Source of the DNA: JAOUGY01 sp963792365
GTDB taxonomy: Bacteria; Actinomycetota; Acidimicrobiia; Spongiisociales; ZC4RG35
NCBI GenBank assembly: GCA_963792365.1
Contig: CAWBVW010000001.1
Coordinates: 1-64,000 of the forward strand
Length of the DNA: 64,000 nucleotides
Reading direction: 5' to 3'
Shown here: piece by piece, positions 33,009 to 42,664 of the stretch
Layout of the letters: each line of letters opens with the position of its first letter
Position numbering within the stretch: position 1 is the first letter of the stretch
Notes under the pieces: model-generated
What the model saw: the letters and a program-made list of their open reading frames with translations, nothing else
What the model was told of the DNA's origin: nothing
Databases searched by the model: none
Translations under genes and position numbers: made by a program

Positions 33009-34079
33009 TCAGCCGGTCGCAAGCGCAGTGGCAACCTCATCGGCCGTGAGCGCGTCGATGAAGTCGTCCAGGTGCCCGGCGAGCACCTGATCGAGCTTGT
33101 ACAGCGTCAGCTCGATTCGGTGGTCCGTGACCCGGTTCTCCTTGAAGTTGTAGGTCCGGATCTTCTCCGAGCGCTCTCCGGTCCCCACCTGCGAACGCCG
33201 TGTCGCCGCGAGCTCGGAGTGCTGGCGCTCCTGCTCGAGTTGGAGCAGGCGGGCACGAAGAATTCGAAAGGCTTTCTCCTTGTTCTGGAGTTGGCTCTTT
33301 TCGTCCTGGCACGAAACCGTCACCCCCGTGGGCACGTGCGTCAGCCTCACGGCCGAGTCGGTGGTGTTGACCGACTGTCCGCCCGGTCCCGACGACCGGT
33401 AGACGTCAACCCGGACATCGGCGAGATCCAACTCGACCTCCACGTCGTTGGCCTCAGGCAGCACGGCGACCGTGGCCGTGCTGGTGTGGATTCGACCTTG
33501 TGACTCGGTTCTGGGGACCCGCTGCACCCGATGGACCCCGCCCTCGAACTTGAGCTTCGAGTACGCACCTGCGCCCTTCATGGCCACCGTGACCTTGCTG
33601 TACCCGCCGGTCTCGGATGGGGACGTATCCATCGGCTCCACCCGGAAACCGTGCCGGTCGGCGAACAACTCGTACATGCGGAGCAGGTCGCCGGCCCAGA
33701 TCGACGCTTCATCGCCGCCGGTACCCGCCCGGATCTCGAGAATCACGTCCTTGCCATCGTTCGGATCGCTGGGGACCAGCGCCAGGCGGATGCGCTCTTC
33801 GAGTGACGCCGCCTCGGCCGCCCGCTCGGCCGCCATCGACCTGAGTTCGTCCGCCATCGATTTGTCGGCTTCGGCGAGCTCGAGCGCTTCCTTCCGATCG
33901 GCATCGGCGTCACGCCACTGTTCCATGAGGTCGACGATCGCCTTCAGTTCGGCGTGTCTTCTCCCGAGATCAGCGAGCTTCGAAGGCTGGGCGAGCACTT
34001 CCGGGTCACCCAGTTGCGATTCGATCTCGCGGAACTTGTCTTCGACCTCGTCGAGACGGGTCTTCAGCCGCTCGTCCAC
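33009..34079 (-). CDS. prfA: Peptide chain release factor 1
   Basis: RF1 recognises UAA and UAG stops and triggers peptide release. The 356-residue protein has the GGQ motif in SSGPGGQSVNTT and the PxT-type codon-recognition loop (RVPRTESQGRIHTS), which is of RF1 and not RF2 kind. GTG 34079 is one base past the stop of the upstream DUF1385 gene; GTG 34091 is an in-frame alternative. No prmC methyltransferase gene follows, unlike in many genomes. Confidence 0.95.
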   Translation of the reverse strand: MDERLKTRLDEVEDKFREIESQLGDPEVLAQPSKLADLGRRHAELKAIVDLMEQWRDADADRKEALELAEADKSMADELRSMAAERAAEAASLEERIRLALVPSDPNDGKDVILEIRAGTGGDEASIWAGDLLRMYELFADRHGFRVEPMDTSPSETGGYSKVTVAMKGAGAYSKLKFEGGVHRVQRVPRTESQGRIHTSTATVAVLPEANDVEVELDLADVRVDVYRSSGPGGQSVNTTDSAVRLTHVPTGVTVSCQDEKSQLQNKEKAFRILRARLLQLEQERQHSELAATRRSQVGTGERSEKIRTYNFKENRVTDHRIELTLYKLDQVLAGHLDDFIDALTADEVATALATG

Positions 34080-34080
34080 T

Positions 34081-35019
34081 TCAGACCGCACGGGCGGCCA
34101 GTGCCGCCTCCGACACGCCACCTCGAGCCACGACCTCTTCGACCTGCTCGGGCTCGAGAGCCGACACGAGACTGGCGACCGCCACCTCGATCATGAGACG
34201 CTCGGGGACACCTGTGGTCAGCTTCTGAAGCCAGAGCCCGGGTGCAGCCAGGATGCGTCCGAGCCGGGCACTCTGGCGCATGCCGGCGAACTTGAGGACC
34301 TCGTAAGACAGGGCGGCGATCAGAGGAATCCCGATCACTCGCGTGAGGATCAACAATGGCCACGCCGGCCGTCCCACGAATGTGAACACGACAATCGACA
34401 GAAGGATCACGATCATCAGGAAGTTGGTTCCGCAGCGAGGATGCTCGGGGCGATACCGCTCGACGGAATCGATGGACAGCGGTTCTCCCGCCTCGTACGC
34501 GTGGATCGACATGTGCTCGGCCCCGTGATATTGGAAGACCCGTCGGATCTCCTGGGAACGACCGATCGCCCACAGGTATCCGATGAACAGCACCAAACGC
34601 AGGACCGCTTCGATGGCTGCGAAGAGAAGACCGGAATCGCCTGCGAACCAGCTCGCCGCCACCGCCGGCAACACGATGAACAGGCCGGCGAAGAGAACGA
34701 AGGCGATCGTCAGCGACAGCGCTATCTGGCCCTTGCTGAGCTCCTCTTCGTCCTCACCAGCGGCCTTCTGGGCCGACCACGTGAGAGCGCGGTAGCCGAG
34801 CGTCAACGACTCCCCCAGCACCATCACCCCACGGGTGAAAGGCCAGCGAGCGAGCTTCGAGCGGGACGACAGGCGGGGCAGCTGGTGCCGTTGTGCTTCG
34901 ATGACGCCATCCGGTCTGCGCACTGCAACCGCCCACGCTCCGGGAGCGCGCATCATCACGCCTTCGAGGACTGCTTGTCCCCCCACCGACATCGGTGGAT
35001 CGGAATGCTCTGACGACAT
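34081..35019 (-). CDS. DUF1385 membrane protein (YqhQ-like)
   Basis: A 312-residue membrane protein of the DUF1385 family: GGQAVLEGVMMRAP at the N-terminus, then RVFQYHGAEHMSIHAYEAGE and RYRPEHPRCGTNFL, with about four membrane segments. The His, Glu and Cys in these motifs look like a metal or catalytic site, but the function is not established. It commonly lies between rpmE and prfA in actinobacteria and Firmicutes, as it does here. Confidence 0.92.
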   Translation of the reverse strand: MSSEHSDPPMSVGGQAVLEGVMMRAPGAWAVAVRRPDGVIEAQRHQLPRLSSRSKLARWPFTRGVMVLGESLTLGYRALTWSAQKAAGEDEEELSKGQIALSLTIAFVLFAGLFIVLPAVAASWFAGDSGLLFAAIEAVLRLVLFIGYLWAIGRSQEIRRVFQYHGAEHMSIHAYEAGEPLSIDSVERYRPEHPRCGTNFLMIVILLSIVVFTFVGRPAWPLLILTRVIGIPLIAALSYEVLKFAGMRQSARLGRILAAPGLWLQKLTTGVPERLMIEVAVASLVSALEPEQVEEVVARGGVSEAALAARAV

Positions 35020-35049
35020 GGAGTCTTCAGCGAGCGACCAGACGAGTAC

Positions 35050-35322
35050 TCACTCGGCTTCGGTCGCCTCGGGCTCGACCACCACGGACTCGGCCTTCTT
35101 GCGCTTCTTGGACTTGAGCTCGGCGCCGGCGTAGCGCTTCTGGAAGCGCTCGACTCGACCACCGGTGTCGACCAGCTTCTGGCGACCCGTGAAGAAGGGA
35201 TGGCACTCGTTGCACAGCTCGACGTGCATGGCACCGGGCTTCGTGGATTTGGTGGCGAAGCTGTTGCCGCAAGAGCACGTGACGGTGGTTTCACCGTATT
35301 CGGGATGGATTTCGGTCTTCAT
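35050..35322 (-). CDS. rpmE: 50S ribosomal protein L31 (zinc-binding type)
   Basis: A 90-residue L31 with the zinc ligands Cys16, Cys18, Cys37 and Cys40 (TCSCGN and LCNECHPFFTG), thus the C+ form. After the normal ~70 residues there is a basic then acidic tail (KSKKRKKAESVVVEPEATEA). It follows rho by a short gap on the same strand, the common rho-rpmE order. Confidence 0.96.
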   Translation of the reverse strand: MKTEIHPEYGETTVTCSCGNSFATKSTKPGAMHVELCNECHPFFTGRQKLVDTGGRVERFQKRYAGAELKSKKRKKAESVVVEPEATEAE

Positions 35323-35337
35323 GGTGTCTCCTCTGCG

Positions 35338-36975
35338 TCATCCGCCGGTCTTGGCGACCTCGGTCAGGAACTCGTCGTTCGACTTTGTGCTCTTCAGCCG
35401 GTCGATCAGCAACTCGAGGGCGTTCCCCGACTCGAGAGCCAGCAGCACTCGGCGGAGCTTCCAGACCTGTGTCAGCTCTCGACGGTCGAACAACAATTCC
35501 TCGCGTCGTGTTCCCGATGCCTCGATGTCGATCGCAGGGTAGATGCGCTTGTCGGCGAGCTTTCGGTCGAGGCGGAGCTCCATGTTTCCGGTGCCCTTGA
35601 ATTCCTCGAAGATCACCTCATCCATCTTGGATCCGGTCTCGACGAGAGCCGTACCGAGGATCGTGAGAGACCCACCTTCCTCGATGTTTCGCGCAGCACC
35701 GAAGAAACGCTTGGGCGGGTAGAGCGCCTGGCTGTCGACACCACCAGAGAGGATGCGCCCGGAGGCGGGTGTCGCCAGGTTGTGCGCACGGGCGAGGCGG
35801 GTGATCGAGTCGAGCAGAATCACAACATCGGTCCCCATCTCGACCAGGCGCTTGGCGCGTTCCAGGGCGAGCTCTGAGACCTGCGTGTGCTCCTCGGCAG
35901 GGCGATCGAACGTCGAATAGATGACCTCGCCCTTGACCGACCTCTGCATGTCGGTGACTTCCTCGGGGCGCTCGTCGACCAGGACGACCATGAGGTAGCA
36001 CTCGGGGTTGTTGGCGGCGATCGCAGCGGCGATCTCCTTGAGCACTGTCGTCTTGCCCGCTTTGGGCGGTGAAACGATGAGACCTCGCTGACCCTTTCCG
36101 ATGGGAGCGATGAGATCGACGATTCGAGTGAGAACGCCGTCCGGATTGTTGTCTTCGACTTCGAGACGAAGGCGCTCATTCGGGAAGAGCGGAGTCAGCG
36201 ACTCGAACTTGGGGCGACGTCGCGCCTCTTCGGAGTCCATGCCGTTCACCGAGTCGATGCGGATCAGTGCCGGGTACTTTTCTTGCGAGCGCGGCGGCCG
36301 GATGGGCCCGGCGATCTGATCACCCTTGCGGAGACCGAACTTTCGGACCTGACTGGCCGAGACATACACGTCTCTGTCGCCCGAGAGGTATCCCGTGCAG
36401 CGAAGGAATCCGTAGCCCTCGGGAAGGATGTCTAGCAGGCCTTCGCGGATCTCGAGCTCACTCTCGGGGATCTGCTGCTCGTGCTGGCCACCACCCTGGC
36501 CGCCCCCCTGGCCGCCACGGCGACGACGCTTACGACGATTTCGGTTCCCGACATCGTCACCGCGGTCCCCATCACCGCGGGAGCGATCACCTTCGTGTTG
36601 CTGACGGGAATCGCGTTGATCACCCTCGGCGGTTTGGGAGCCTTCGGAGCTGGAATCTTCGCTTGCGCTCTGCTCGTCCTCTGACGACGCATCACCGGAC
36701 GACCCGCCACCATTGGAATTGGACCTGTCATGACCCGAATCGGAGGAATTGGACGAGTCGGAGGAGTCGGACGAGTCGGTCTCTTCGGTCCGCGGTGTTG
36801 CGGCCGGGAATTCGATGTCTACATCGGCGGCGTCGGACTCGACGGCTTCGCCGGCTTCGAACAACGCGCTGATGATCTTGGCCTTTTGGAGTCCATCGGA
36901 TTCGATACCCGCAGCCTTGGCGATCTCACGGAGTTCACCGATCGACTTGCTCTGCAGTTGGGCTCTGGTGGTCAT
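35338..36975 (-). CDS. rho: Transcription termination factor Rho
   Basis: Hexameric RNA helicase that ends transcription. The 545-residue protein has an N-terminal Rho_N helix domain (~1-45), a low-complexity insert (~60-170) rich in Ser and Asp and then Arg, Gly and Gln, the cold-shock RNA-binding domain (GYGFLR), and the ATPase with Walker A PPKAGKTT and Walker B VVILLDSITRLARA. Such inserts are typical of high-GC Gram-positive Rho and may promote RNA binding or phase separation. ATG 36975 follows AGAGGAA. Confidence 0.96.
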   Translation of the reverse strand: MTTRAQLQSKSIGELREIAKAAGIESDGLQKAKIISALFEAGEAVESDAADVDIEFPAATPRTEETDSSDSSDSSNSSDSGHDRSNSNGGGSSGDASSEDEQSASEDSSSEGSQTAEGDQRDSRQQHEGDRSRGDGDRGDDVGNRNRRKRRRRGGQGGGQGGGQHEQQIPESELEIREGLLDILPEGYGFLRCTGYLSGDRDVYVSASQVRKFGLRKGDQIAGPIRPPRSQEKYPALIRIDSVNGMDSEEARRRPKFESLTPLFPNERLRLEVEDNNPDGVLTRIVDLIAPIGKGQRGLIVSPPKAGKTTVLKEIAAAIAANNPECYLMVVLVDERPEEVTDMQRSVKGEVIYSTFDRPAEEHTQVSELALERAKRLVEMGTDVVILLDSITRLARAHNLATPASGRILSGGVDSQALYPPKRFFGAARNIEEGGSLTILGTALVETGSKMDEVIFEEFKGTGNMELRLDRKLADKRIYPAIDIEASGTRREELLFDRRELTQVWKLRRVLLALESGNALELLIDRLKSTKSNDEFLTEVAKTGG

Positions 36976-37159
36976 GGTTCCTCTCAGCCCGTCCGGGTGC
37001 CAGCGAGGCGACATCGGAATGATGCGGCGGCGAACGACCCGGTGTGGTCGGTGGAAGGTACGCCGCTGGCCCCCCGAATGGTGGAGCGGCGATCTGGGAA
37101 TGGATGCTAATCGGTGGTGACGGCTACGCAAGCCGAGACTGTCGCATCCCCGTTCCCGG

Positions 37160-38521
37160 CTACTGCGTGCCGAGTACCTGTGCCAGCTGCTTCATCGTCG
37201 GATCGATCGTTTCGGTCCTCTCGGGACGGTCGAAGAGGTCGCTGAGATCGTCGGGGAGCGAGGGCGTCTCGCCGGTGGCCGCCCGGACGGCGTCGGGGAA
37301 CTTCGCCGGGTGCGCCGTTGCAACCACCACGGTTGGCAAGCCGGGCAGTGCGTGCGCATCTGCTGCCGCCCATCCGGTTGCCGTGTGAGGGTCGATGAGC
37401 AGTCCATGTCGTTCCCGCACTGTGGCAATGGTCTGCTCGATGGCGGCATCGTCGGACCATGACGCAGAGAAACTGCCGACCATGCGGTTGTGGCGCACTT
37501 CGTCGAGTGTGATGTTGCCCTTGGCGCGGAGATCCTGCATGAAACGGGCCACGGCGGGACCGTCGTGTCCGTACAGCTCGAACAAGTAGCGCTCGAAGTT
37601 TGATGACACCTGGATGTCCATGGCCGGGGCCAACGTCGCCTGAACCTCACCCAATGTGATCCGCCCGGATTCGATCACGTCGGCCATCCCATGGTTGGCG
37701 TTGGTGCCCACCACCAGACGCTCGATGGGAGCCCCCATCGTTTGCGCCACCCAGGCCGCCAACACGTTGCCGAAGTTCCCAGTGGGGACGGCGGCAACGA
37801 GCGGGCCGATGCGAGCGGTGGTCCACACGTAGTAGGCCGCTTGACACATCACACGAGCCCAGTTGATCGAGTTGACCGCTGCCAACCGGTGTCGGGCCCG
37901 GAGGCTCTCGTCCGAGAAGGCCGCCTTCACCATGTCCTGGCAATCGTCGAAGGTACCCCGCACTGCCACCGCCCGCACGTTGGCATCCGGCACCGTTGTC
38001 ATTTGGCGTCGTTGCACCTCGGACACACGACCCTCCGGATACAGGATGACGACCTCTACCGATCCGAGACCTGCCAAGGCCGCGATGGCGGCAGAACCCG
38101 TGTCGCCCGATGTCGCCCCCAGCACGGTGATCGTCGTCTCCCGTTCCGAGAGGACGAGGTCGAACATCGCCCCGACCAACTGGAGCGCATAGTCCTTGAA
38201 CGACAATGTGGGCCCCCAGAACAGCTCGAGAAGGTGACGCTGATCGGAGATCGCCCGGAGTGGAGCGACGTCCGGATGGCGAAACCCCCCGTAGACCCGG
38301 GACGCCACGTCGTCGAGCTGCTCGGCGATCGTTCCATCACCTACGAAGGGACGGATGACGGAGGCTGCCACGGCGGCGTACCCCTCGTCGGAGTCGATGT
38401 CGGGATCGAGAGTCGGCCACCGCTCGGGCACATAGAGTCCCCCGTCGGCCGCCAGTCCCTGGAGGAGCGCATCCTCGAACTCGAGGACCGGTGCCTCACC
38501 GCGAGTGGAGATGTACCTCAC
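37160..38521 (-). CDS. thrC: Threonine synthase
   Basis: PLP enzyme for the last step of threonine synthesis (O-phosphohomoserine to threonine). The 453-residue protein has the PLP Lys in PTLSFKDYALQ and the phosphate loop GATSGDTGSAAI. It starts with RYISTRGEAP at GTG 38521, overlapping the hom stop (GTGA). Long form (type as in E. coli). Part of the hom-thrC operon. Confidence 0.96.
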   Translation of the reverse strand: MRYISTRGEAPVLEFEDALLQGLAADGGLYVPERWPTLDPDIDSDEGYAAVAASVIRPFVGDGTIAEQLDDVASRVYGGFRHPDVAPLRAISDQRHLLELFWGPTLSFKDYALQLVGAMFDLVLSERETTITVLGATSGDTGSAAIAALAGLGSVEVVILYPEGRVSEVQRRQMTTVPDANVRAVAVRGTFDDCQDMVKAAFSDESLRARHRLAAVNSINWARVMCQAAYYVWTTARIGPLVAAVPTGNFGNVLAAWVAQTMGAPIERLVVGTNANHGMADVIESGRITLGEVQATLAPAMDIQVSSNFERYLFELYGHDGPAVARFMQDLRAKGNITLDEVRHNRMVGSFSASWSDDAAIEQTIATVRERHGLLIDPHTATGWAAADAHALPGLPTVVVATAHPAKFPDAVRAATGETPSLPDDLSDLFDRPERTETIDPTMKQLAQVLGTQ

Positions 38522-39825
38522 GAACCGATGACACGAATGGTGGCTGCAACCTGCTTGACGACATCCAGGTCGCCGATCGCATCCACGGCTGCGCGCTGGT
38601 TTGCTTCGACGGCCTCGTGAGTGACCAGGATCAACGTGGCAGCGCCACCACGCCCTTCCTGCCACACCGACCGAATCGAAACGTCGTGGTCGCCGAGCAC
38701 ACCGGCGATCTGGGCAAGCACGCCAGGTGCATCGAACACCTCGAGCCGCACGTACCACTGTGAGACCACGTCGGCGAAGTCGGCGATCCGCCCCTCTCCG
38801 AACTGGATACGCGGCACGACCTGGGTACCTGCAAGGAGTTCACGCGCGGCATCGATGACGTCTCCGAGGACTGCGGTGGCGGTCGGATCACCGCCGGCGC
38901 CGGGGCCCATGAACAACAGCTCACCGAGCGCCGGACCTTCCACGAAGACTGCATTGTGGGCACCGCGAACACTGGATAGGGGGTGCTCGAGCGGGACCAT
39001 CGCCGGGTGCACTCGAACGGCGACGCCCTTGTCGGTGTCCTCGGCGACTCCCAGCAGCTTGATGCAGTAGCCAAGGCTCTTCCCGAATGCGATGTCCTCC
39101 GATCGAACGGCGGTGATCCCCTCCCGGTAGACCCGGTCGCCGCCGACCCACACGCCGAACGCGAGACCGGCCAGGATGGCGGACTTCGCGGCAGCGTCTC
39201 CCCCACCTACGTCGGCGGTGGGATCGGCCTCGGCATATCCGAGACGCTGCGCCTCGGCGAGCACATCCTCGTAGTCGCGGCCTTGGGACTCCATGGCGCT
39301 GAGGATGAAGTTGGTGGTCCCGTTGACGATCCCGAGCACGCGGGTGAGTCGCTCGCCTGCAAGTGACTCCGACAGCGGGCGAATGAGCGGGATACCGCCG
39401 CCGACAGCGGCCTCGAACAACAGGCTCACACCGTGGCTGGCCGCTTCGGCGAAGAGCTCTGGACCGTCGGCGGCCACGAGCTCCTTGTTGGCGGTGACCA
39501 CGGGCTTGCCGGCTGCCAGTGCCCGCATCACCAGGGAACGGGCAGGCTCCAGCCCGCCCATCAACTCCACGACCAGCCGCACGTCTGGATGGTCTATCAC
39601 CGCCTCCAGATCGTCGGTCGCGTACTCGGCGGGGAAAGACCGCGCCTTGTCGAGGTCACGAACGGCCACCTTGATGAGTTCGAGTTCGATACCCGACTTG
39701 GCGGCGATGACCTCATGGTCGTCGAGCAGCTTGCGGGCAAGGGTCCCGCCAACGATGCCGCCACCGAGAATTCCTACTCCAACGCGGATGATCGCGATGT
39801 TAGAGGGCGGACCAGAGCCCGTCAC
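38518..39825 (-). CDS. hom: Homoserine dehydrogenase
   Basis: Reduces aspartate semialdehyde to homoserine for threonine and methionine. A Rossmann domain (GILGGGIVGGTLARKL), the catalytic region (LGIVNGTTNFILSAM, YAEADPTADVGGGDAA) and a C-terminal ACT domain (WYVRLEVFDAPGVLAQIAGVL) give feedback control by threonine, by family knowledge. No ATG lies near the expected start; GTG 39825 (then TGSGPPS) is the best guess, GTG 39846 also possible. thrC overlaps its end. Confidence 0.94.
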   Translation of the reverse strand: MTGSGPPSNIAIIRVGVGILGGGIVGGTLARKLLDDHEVIAAKSGIELELIKVAVRDLDKARSFPAEYATDDLEAVIDHPDVRLVVELMGGLEPARSLVMRALAAGKPVVTANKELVAADGPELFAEAASHGVSLLFEAAVGGGIPLIRPLSESLAGERLTRVLGIVNGTTNFILSAMESQGRDYEDVLAEAQRLGYAEADPTADVGGGDAAAKSAILAGLAFGVWVGGDRVYREGITAVRSEDIAFGKSLGYCIKLLGVAEDTDKGVAVRVHPAMVPLEHPLSSVRGAHNAVFVEGPALGELLFMGPGAGGDPTATAVLGDVIDAARELLAGTQVVPRIQFGEGRIADFADVVSQWYVRLEVFDAPGVLAQIAGVLGDHDVSIRSVWQEGRGGAATLILVTHEAVEANQRAAVDAIGDLDVVKQVAATIRVIGS

Positions 39826-39827
39826 CG

Positions 39828-39935
39828 GTCGCCAGTCACCAGTCACCAGACGGTGGTCCCGGACTTGGAGTTTCGGACCTCAGACCTCGAACCTCAGACA
39901 CCGGACACCGGACATCGAGCGAAGCGAGCCCGGAC
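39828..39935. repeat. Degenerate short tandem repeats upstream of hom
   Basis: Two kinds of near-tandem words: GCCAGTCACCAGTCACCAG (39829-39850 area) and CGGACCTCAGACCTCGAACC followed by CTCAGACACCGGACACCGGA (39872-39918 area). Not coding. No such words occur elsewhere in the window. Confidence 0.7.
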
Positions 39936-40004
39936 GGCTCGCAGCCATGCGAGCCAAGGACCCCAAGAAACATGCGCGGATTCCGCTGCGGAGTCGAGTT
40001 TTGT

Positions 40005-41678
40005 CTAGGTGGCCGAGCGTTCCGAGGCCGGGACCGAGGCCCGAGCGGCCCGCTTGCTGAAGTAGTAGATCCGCTTGAGGTTGTTCAGGACGTCGGTTTC
40101 GAACCGGTATGCCTCCAATCGCTTGGGCTCAGGGGCAACCAGGCGTTCGGCCTCGTGGGCTTGAGCCGCCCGTTCGAGGCTGTTGATCGCGTCCTTCATG
40201 GCTCCCACCCGGGCAGCCTGCTCCTTGTTCCGCTGAGTGACGGCCAGCATCGCCCCGTCGAACGCCTGCTGCACGGCTTCGTGAAATTCTCCGATCATGT
40301 CTCGCGTCGCCTGACTGACTTCGACACCGTCATCGATCCGGGCGTATCCCAACGCCACCAGATTCGTCTCGATCAGATCACCGATCGCCTCGAGGTCGTT
40401 CGTGACCTCCATCAGACCGCTCAGTTCTTCCGCGTCCTGTTGGCGCAACGATTGCTGCCCGATGAGTCCCAGATAGGTGACGATATGTCCGTACAACGCA
40501 TCCACCTCGTCGTCCATGGCTTCGAGGTCGGTCAGCTGCCCTCTCGTCCCCTCGATGACGACCGGGATCGACACCTCGATCATCCGCCGCACCCGCTCGG
40601 CGAGACGCGTCAACTCGAGACGAGCATGATCCAGCGCCAGAGGCGGAGTCCTCAGGAGCTCGCGGTCGAGATACTTGGCGCGGATCTTCTGCTCGATCTG
40701 GTCCGGACGGTCGGGGACCATACGCTCGACGAGTGACACCAGCGGAGGGAGAAAGCCGACAAACAGGATCGTCGTCGCCAGGTTGAAGATGGTGTGTGCG
40801 TTGGCGATCTGACGGGCGAGGCCGCCGTCGAGAATCCGAACGACGTCGACGAGGACGCCTATGAGCGGGAGGAACACGATCACGCCGCCGACGTTGAACC
40901 CGGTGTGGATCACAGCAGCCCGAAGCGCCTCCCTCGGCTTGCCGATGGCGGCCAGCAGCGCCGTGGCGGACGTCCCTACGTTGGCGCCGAGGATCAAGGC
41001 GATACCGGCCTCCAACGGCACGAGGCCCTGTCCGGCCAGCACGATCACGAGAGCTGTGGTCGCCGAGGACGACTGCACGATGGCCGTGAATCCCGCCCCG
41101 ACAACGATGCCGAGCACTGGTGACTGGAGAGACACCATGGCGTCGGTGAATCCAGGGTGGGTCCGAAGCGGAGCCATCGCGTCACCCATCACGCCCATTC
41201 CGAAGAAGATCAGTCCCAATCCCATCAGGACTGTGCCCCGTGCCTTGACGTCCTCGCCCTTGGCGAAGAAGGAGAACCCGAACCCAACGGCGACGAGCGC
41301 AAGCGCATACTGCGTGACGTCGAGAGCAATGATCTGGGCCGTGATCGTCGTCCCGATGTTGGCGCCGACGATCACTCCGGCCGCCTGAGTAAGCGTCATC
41401 AATCCGGAGGTAACGAACCCGACCACGAGAACGGTGGTCACCGATGAAGACTGGATCACAGCCGTCACGCCGGCGCCGGTCAACACCGCGAGGAACCGAT
41501 TCGAGGTGAGTCGAGCGAGCACAGCCCTCATTCGGTCGCCGGCGACCGCCTTGAGGGCGTCGGTCATCCGATCCATCCCATGGAGAAAGAACGCGAGCCC
41601 GCCGAAGAGCGTCATGACCAGCAACGCGAAATCGATCTCCGGCGACCCGGAACTCTGCGTCTGCACCGTGGCGATCAT
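40005..41678 (-). CDS. Na/Pi-cotransporter family protein (NptA/YjbB-like) with PhoU-like tail
   Basis: A 557-residue membrane transporter. Two inverted repeats carry the family signature QSSS (VIQSSSVTTVLVVG and IVQSSSATTALVIV), each preceded by a GxGxTA-like segment, plus VGANIGTTITA and LGANVGTSATALL. About eight to nine membrane segments end near residue 320. The last ~220 residues are PhoU-like helices (ELSGLMEVTNDLEAIGDLIE). It likely moves phosphate, in either direction, with sodium. It stands alone, without pho regulatory genes nearby. Confidence 0.93.
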   Translation of the reverse strand: MIATVQTQSSGSPEIDFALLVMTLFGGLAFFLHGMDRMTDALKAVAGDRMRAVLARLTSNRFLAVLTGAGVTAVIQSSSVTTVLVVGFVTSGLMTLTQAAGVIVGANIGTTITAQIIALDVTQYALALVAVGFGFSFFAKGEDVKARGTVLMGLGLIFFGMGVMGDAMAPLRTHPGFTDAMVSLQSPVLGIVVGAGFTAIVQSSSATTALVIVLAGQGLVPLEAGIALILGANVGTSATALLAAIGKPREALRAAVIHTGFNVGGVIVFLPLIGVLVDVVRILDGGLARQIANAHTIFNLATTILFVGFLPPLVSLVERMVPDRPDQIEQKIRAKYLDRELLRTPPLALDHARLELTRLAERVRRMIEVSIPVVIEGTRGQLTDLEAMDDEVDALYGHIVTYLGLIGQQSLRQQDAEELSGLMEVTNDLEAIGDLIETNLVALGYARIDDGVEVSQATRDMIGEFHEAVQQAFDGAMLAVTQRNKEQAARVGAMKDAINSLERAAQAHEAERLVAPEPKRLEAYRFETDVLNNLKRIYYFSKRAARASVPASERSAT

Positions 41679-42131
41679 CTCTCTCCCGTCGGCCCGCCGA
41701 CATTACCGTTGCACGCCGCACGGGAACACGTCCTACGTGGAACGTTGAACGTCGTACGTCGAACCTAGAACGTAGAAGGGCGGACCGGCGTCTCCAGGCT
41801 TGCCTGCGTGCGTGGTGGGAGGCCGACGGCAGACGGCCGACGGCAAACCCGCTGACCCACGGAAGGGCACGAAACCGCGCAACACGCTGCGGCAGCCCGG
41901 CCGGACCGGCGCCTGTTCCGCTCGGCGTCCTTCACACTCGCCATGAGCCGAGATGACGCCACACCGGAGCGGAAGTCCGGCCGACTACCCACGAGTCCGA
42001 ACGGGCCGGTCAGGGGGGTCGAGTGCGGCAGCCCAGGCGGACCGGCGTCTGTTTTGGCCGGCGCCTCCCAGCGAGCGCCATTGGCCGGGTCGGAACGAAA
42101 AGCGGGCCAAAAGTCCGCCTGAGGATCACTG
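41679..42131. other. Intergenic region with private repeats
   Basis: No gene is supported. 41736-41778 holds degenerate repeats of an 8-10-base word (GTGGAACGTTGAACGTCGTA, CGTCGAACCTAGAACGTAGA). 41889-41917 and 42025-42053 are imperfect direct repeats (GCGGCAGCCC, then CGGACCGGCG and CTGTT). 41817-41848 repeats GACGGCAGACGGCCGACGGC. Reading frames here have no family resemblance. Confidence 0.6.
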
Positions 42132-42203
42132 TGCTCCCGGCAGGATTCGAACCTGCGCACCTGGCTCCGGAGGCCAGTGCTCTATCCCCTGAGCTACGGG
42201 AGC
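42132..42203 (-). tRNA. tRNA-Arg (anticodon CCG)
   Basis: 72 bases: acceptor GCTCCCG/CGGGAGC with discriminator A, D-arm GCTCAGGGGATAGAGC, anticodon arm CTGGC-CTCCGGA-GCCAG with anticodon CCG, and T-arm GCAGG-TTCGAAT-CCTGC. No encoded CCA. Confidence 0.95.
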
Positions 42204-42233
42204 GAAGTGGGAGCGAGTGTAGCGGTGCCCCGG

Positions 42234-42584
42234 TCAGGTCCGATCGGCGGTTCGTCGAGCGGAGCGGTAGAGCCGAAACGTCTCGTCGACGTGTCGGGAC
42301 TCGTCGACGAAGTCCAGGAACTGTCGCGCCATTTCGGTGAAGGCACCGGCGTTGTCGGCGGCAGCGGCCCGAAGGTCGGGCGGCCGGTCGGTCAGGTACC
42401 GCCACAGTTGGTGGAACTCGGCGGATTCGCCCTCTCCCCGCCACAGCGGGACGTAGGTACCCAGGTAGTCGTATCCGCCGGGCGCGAGGCGAGAGAATTC
42501 TTCTTCGTTCTCGTCGAGCCACTTGTGGAACGCCTCTGCGGTTCCCGGCTTCAGGAAGAAGCCCCAGTCGGACACCAACGCCAT
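42234..42584 (-). CDS. Conserved hypothetical protein
   Basis: A 116-residue soluble protein with aromatic-rich start (VSDWGFFLKPGTAEAFHKWL), APGGYDYLGTYVPLW and a helical C-terminus (MARQFLDFVDESRHVDET). No family is recognised. A GGAGG site eight bases before ATG 42584 supports translation. It is divergent from ku. Confidence 0.65.
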   Translation of the reverse strand: MALVSDWGFFLKPGTAEAFHKWLDENEEEFSRLAPGGYDYLGTYVPLWRGEGESAEFHQLWRYLTDRPPDLRAAAADNAGAFTEMARQFLDFVDESRHVDETFRLYRSARRTADRT

Positions 42585-42664
42585 GCAAAGACCTCCGTCG
42601 TTCGTCGGGTTCACCATACGTCGTAGACCTGTGCGGAGGCCCCACAACCGGGTACGCTCGCGAA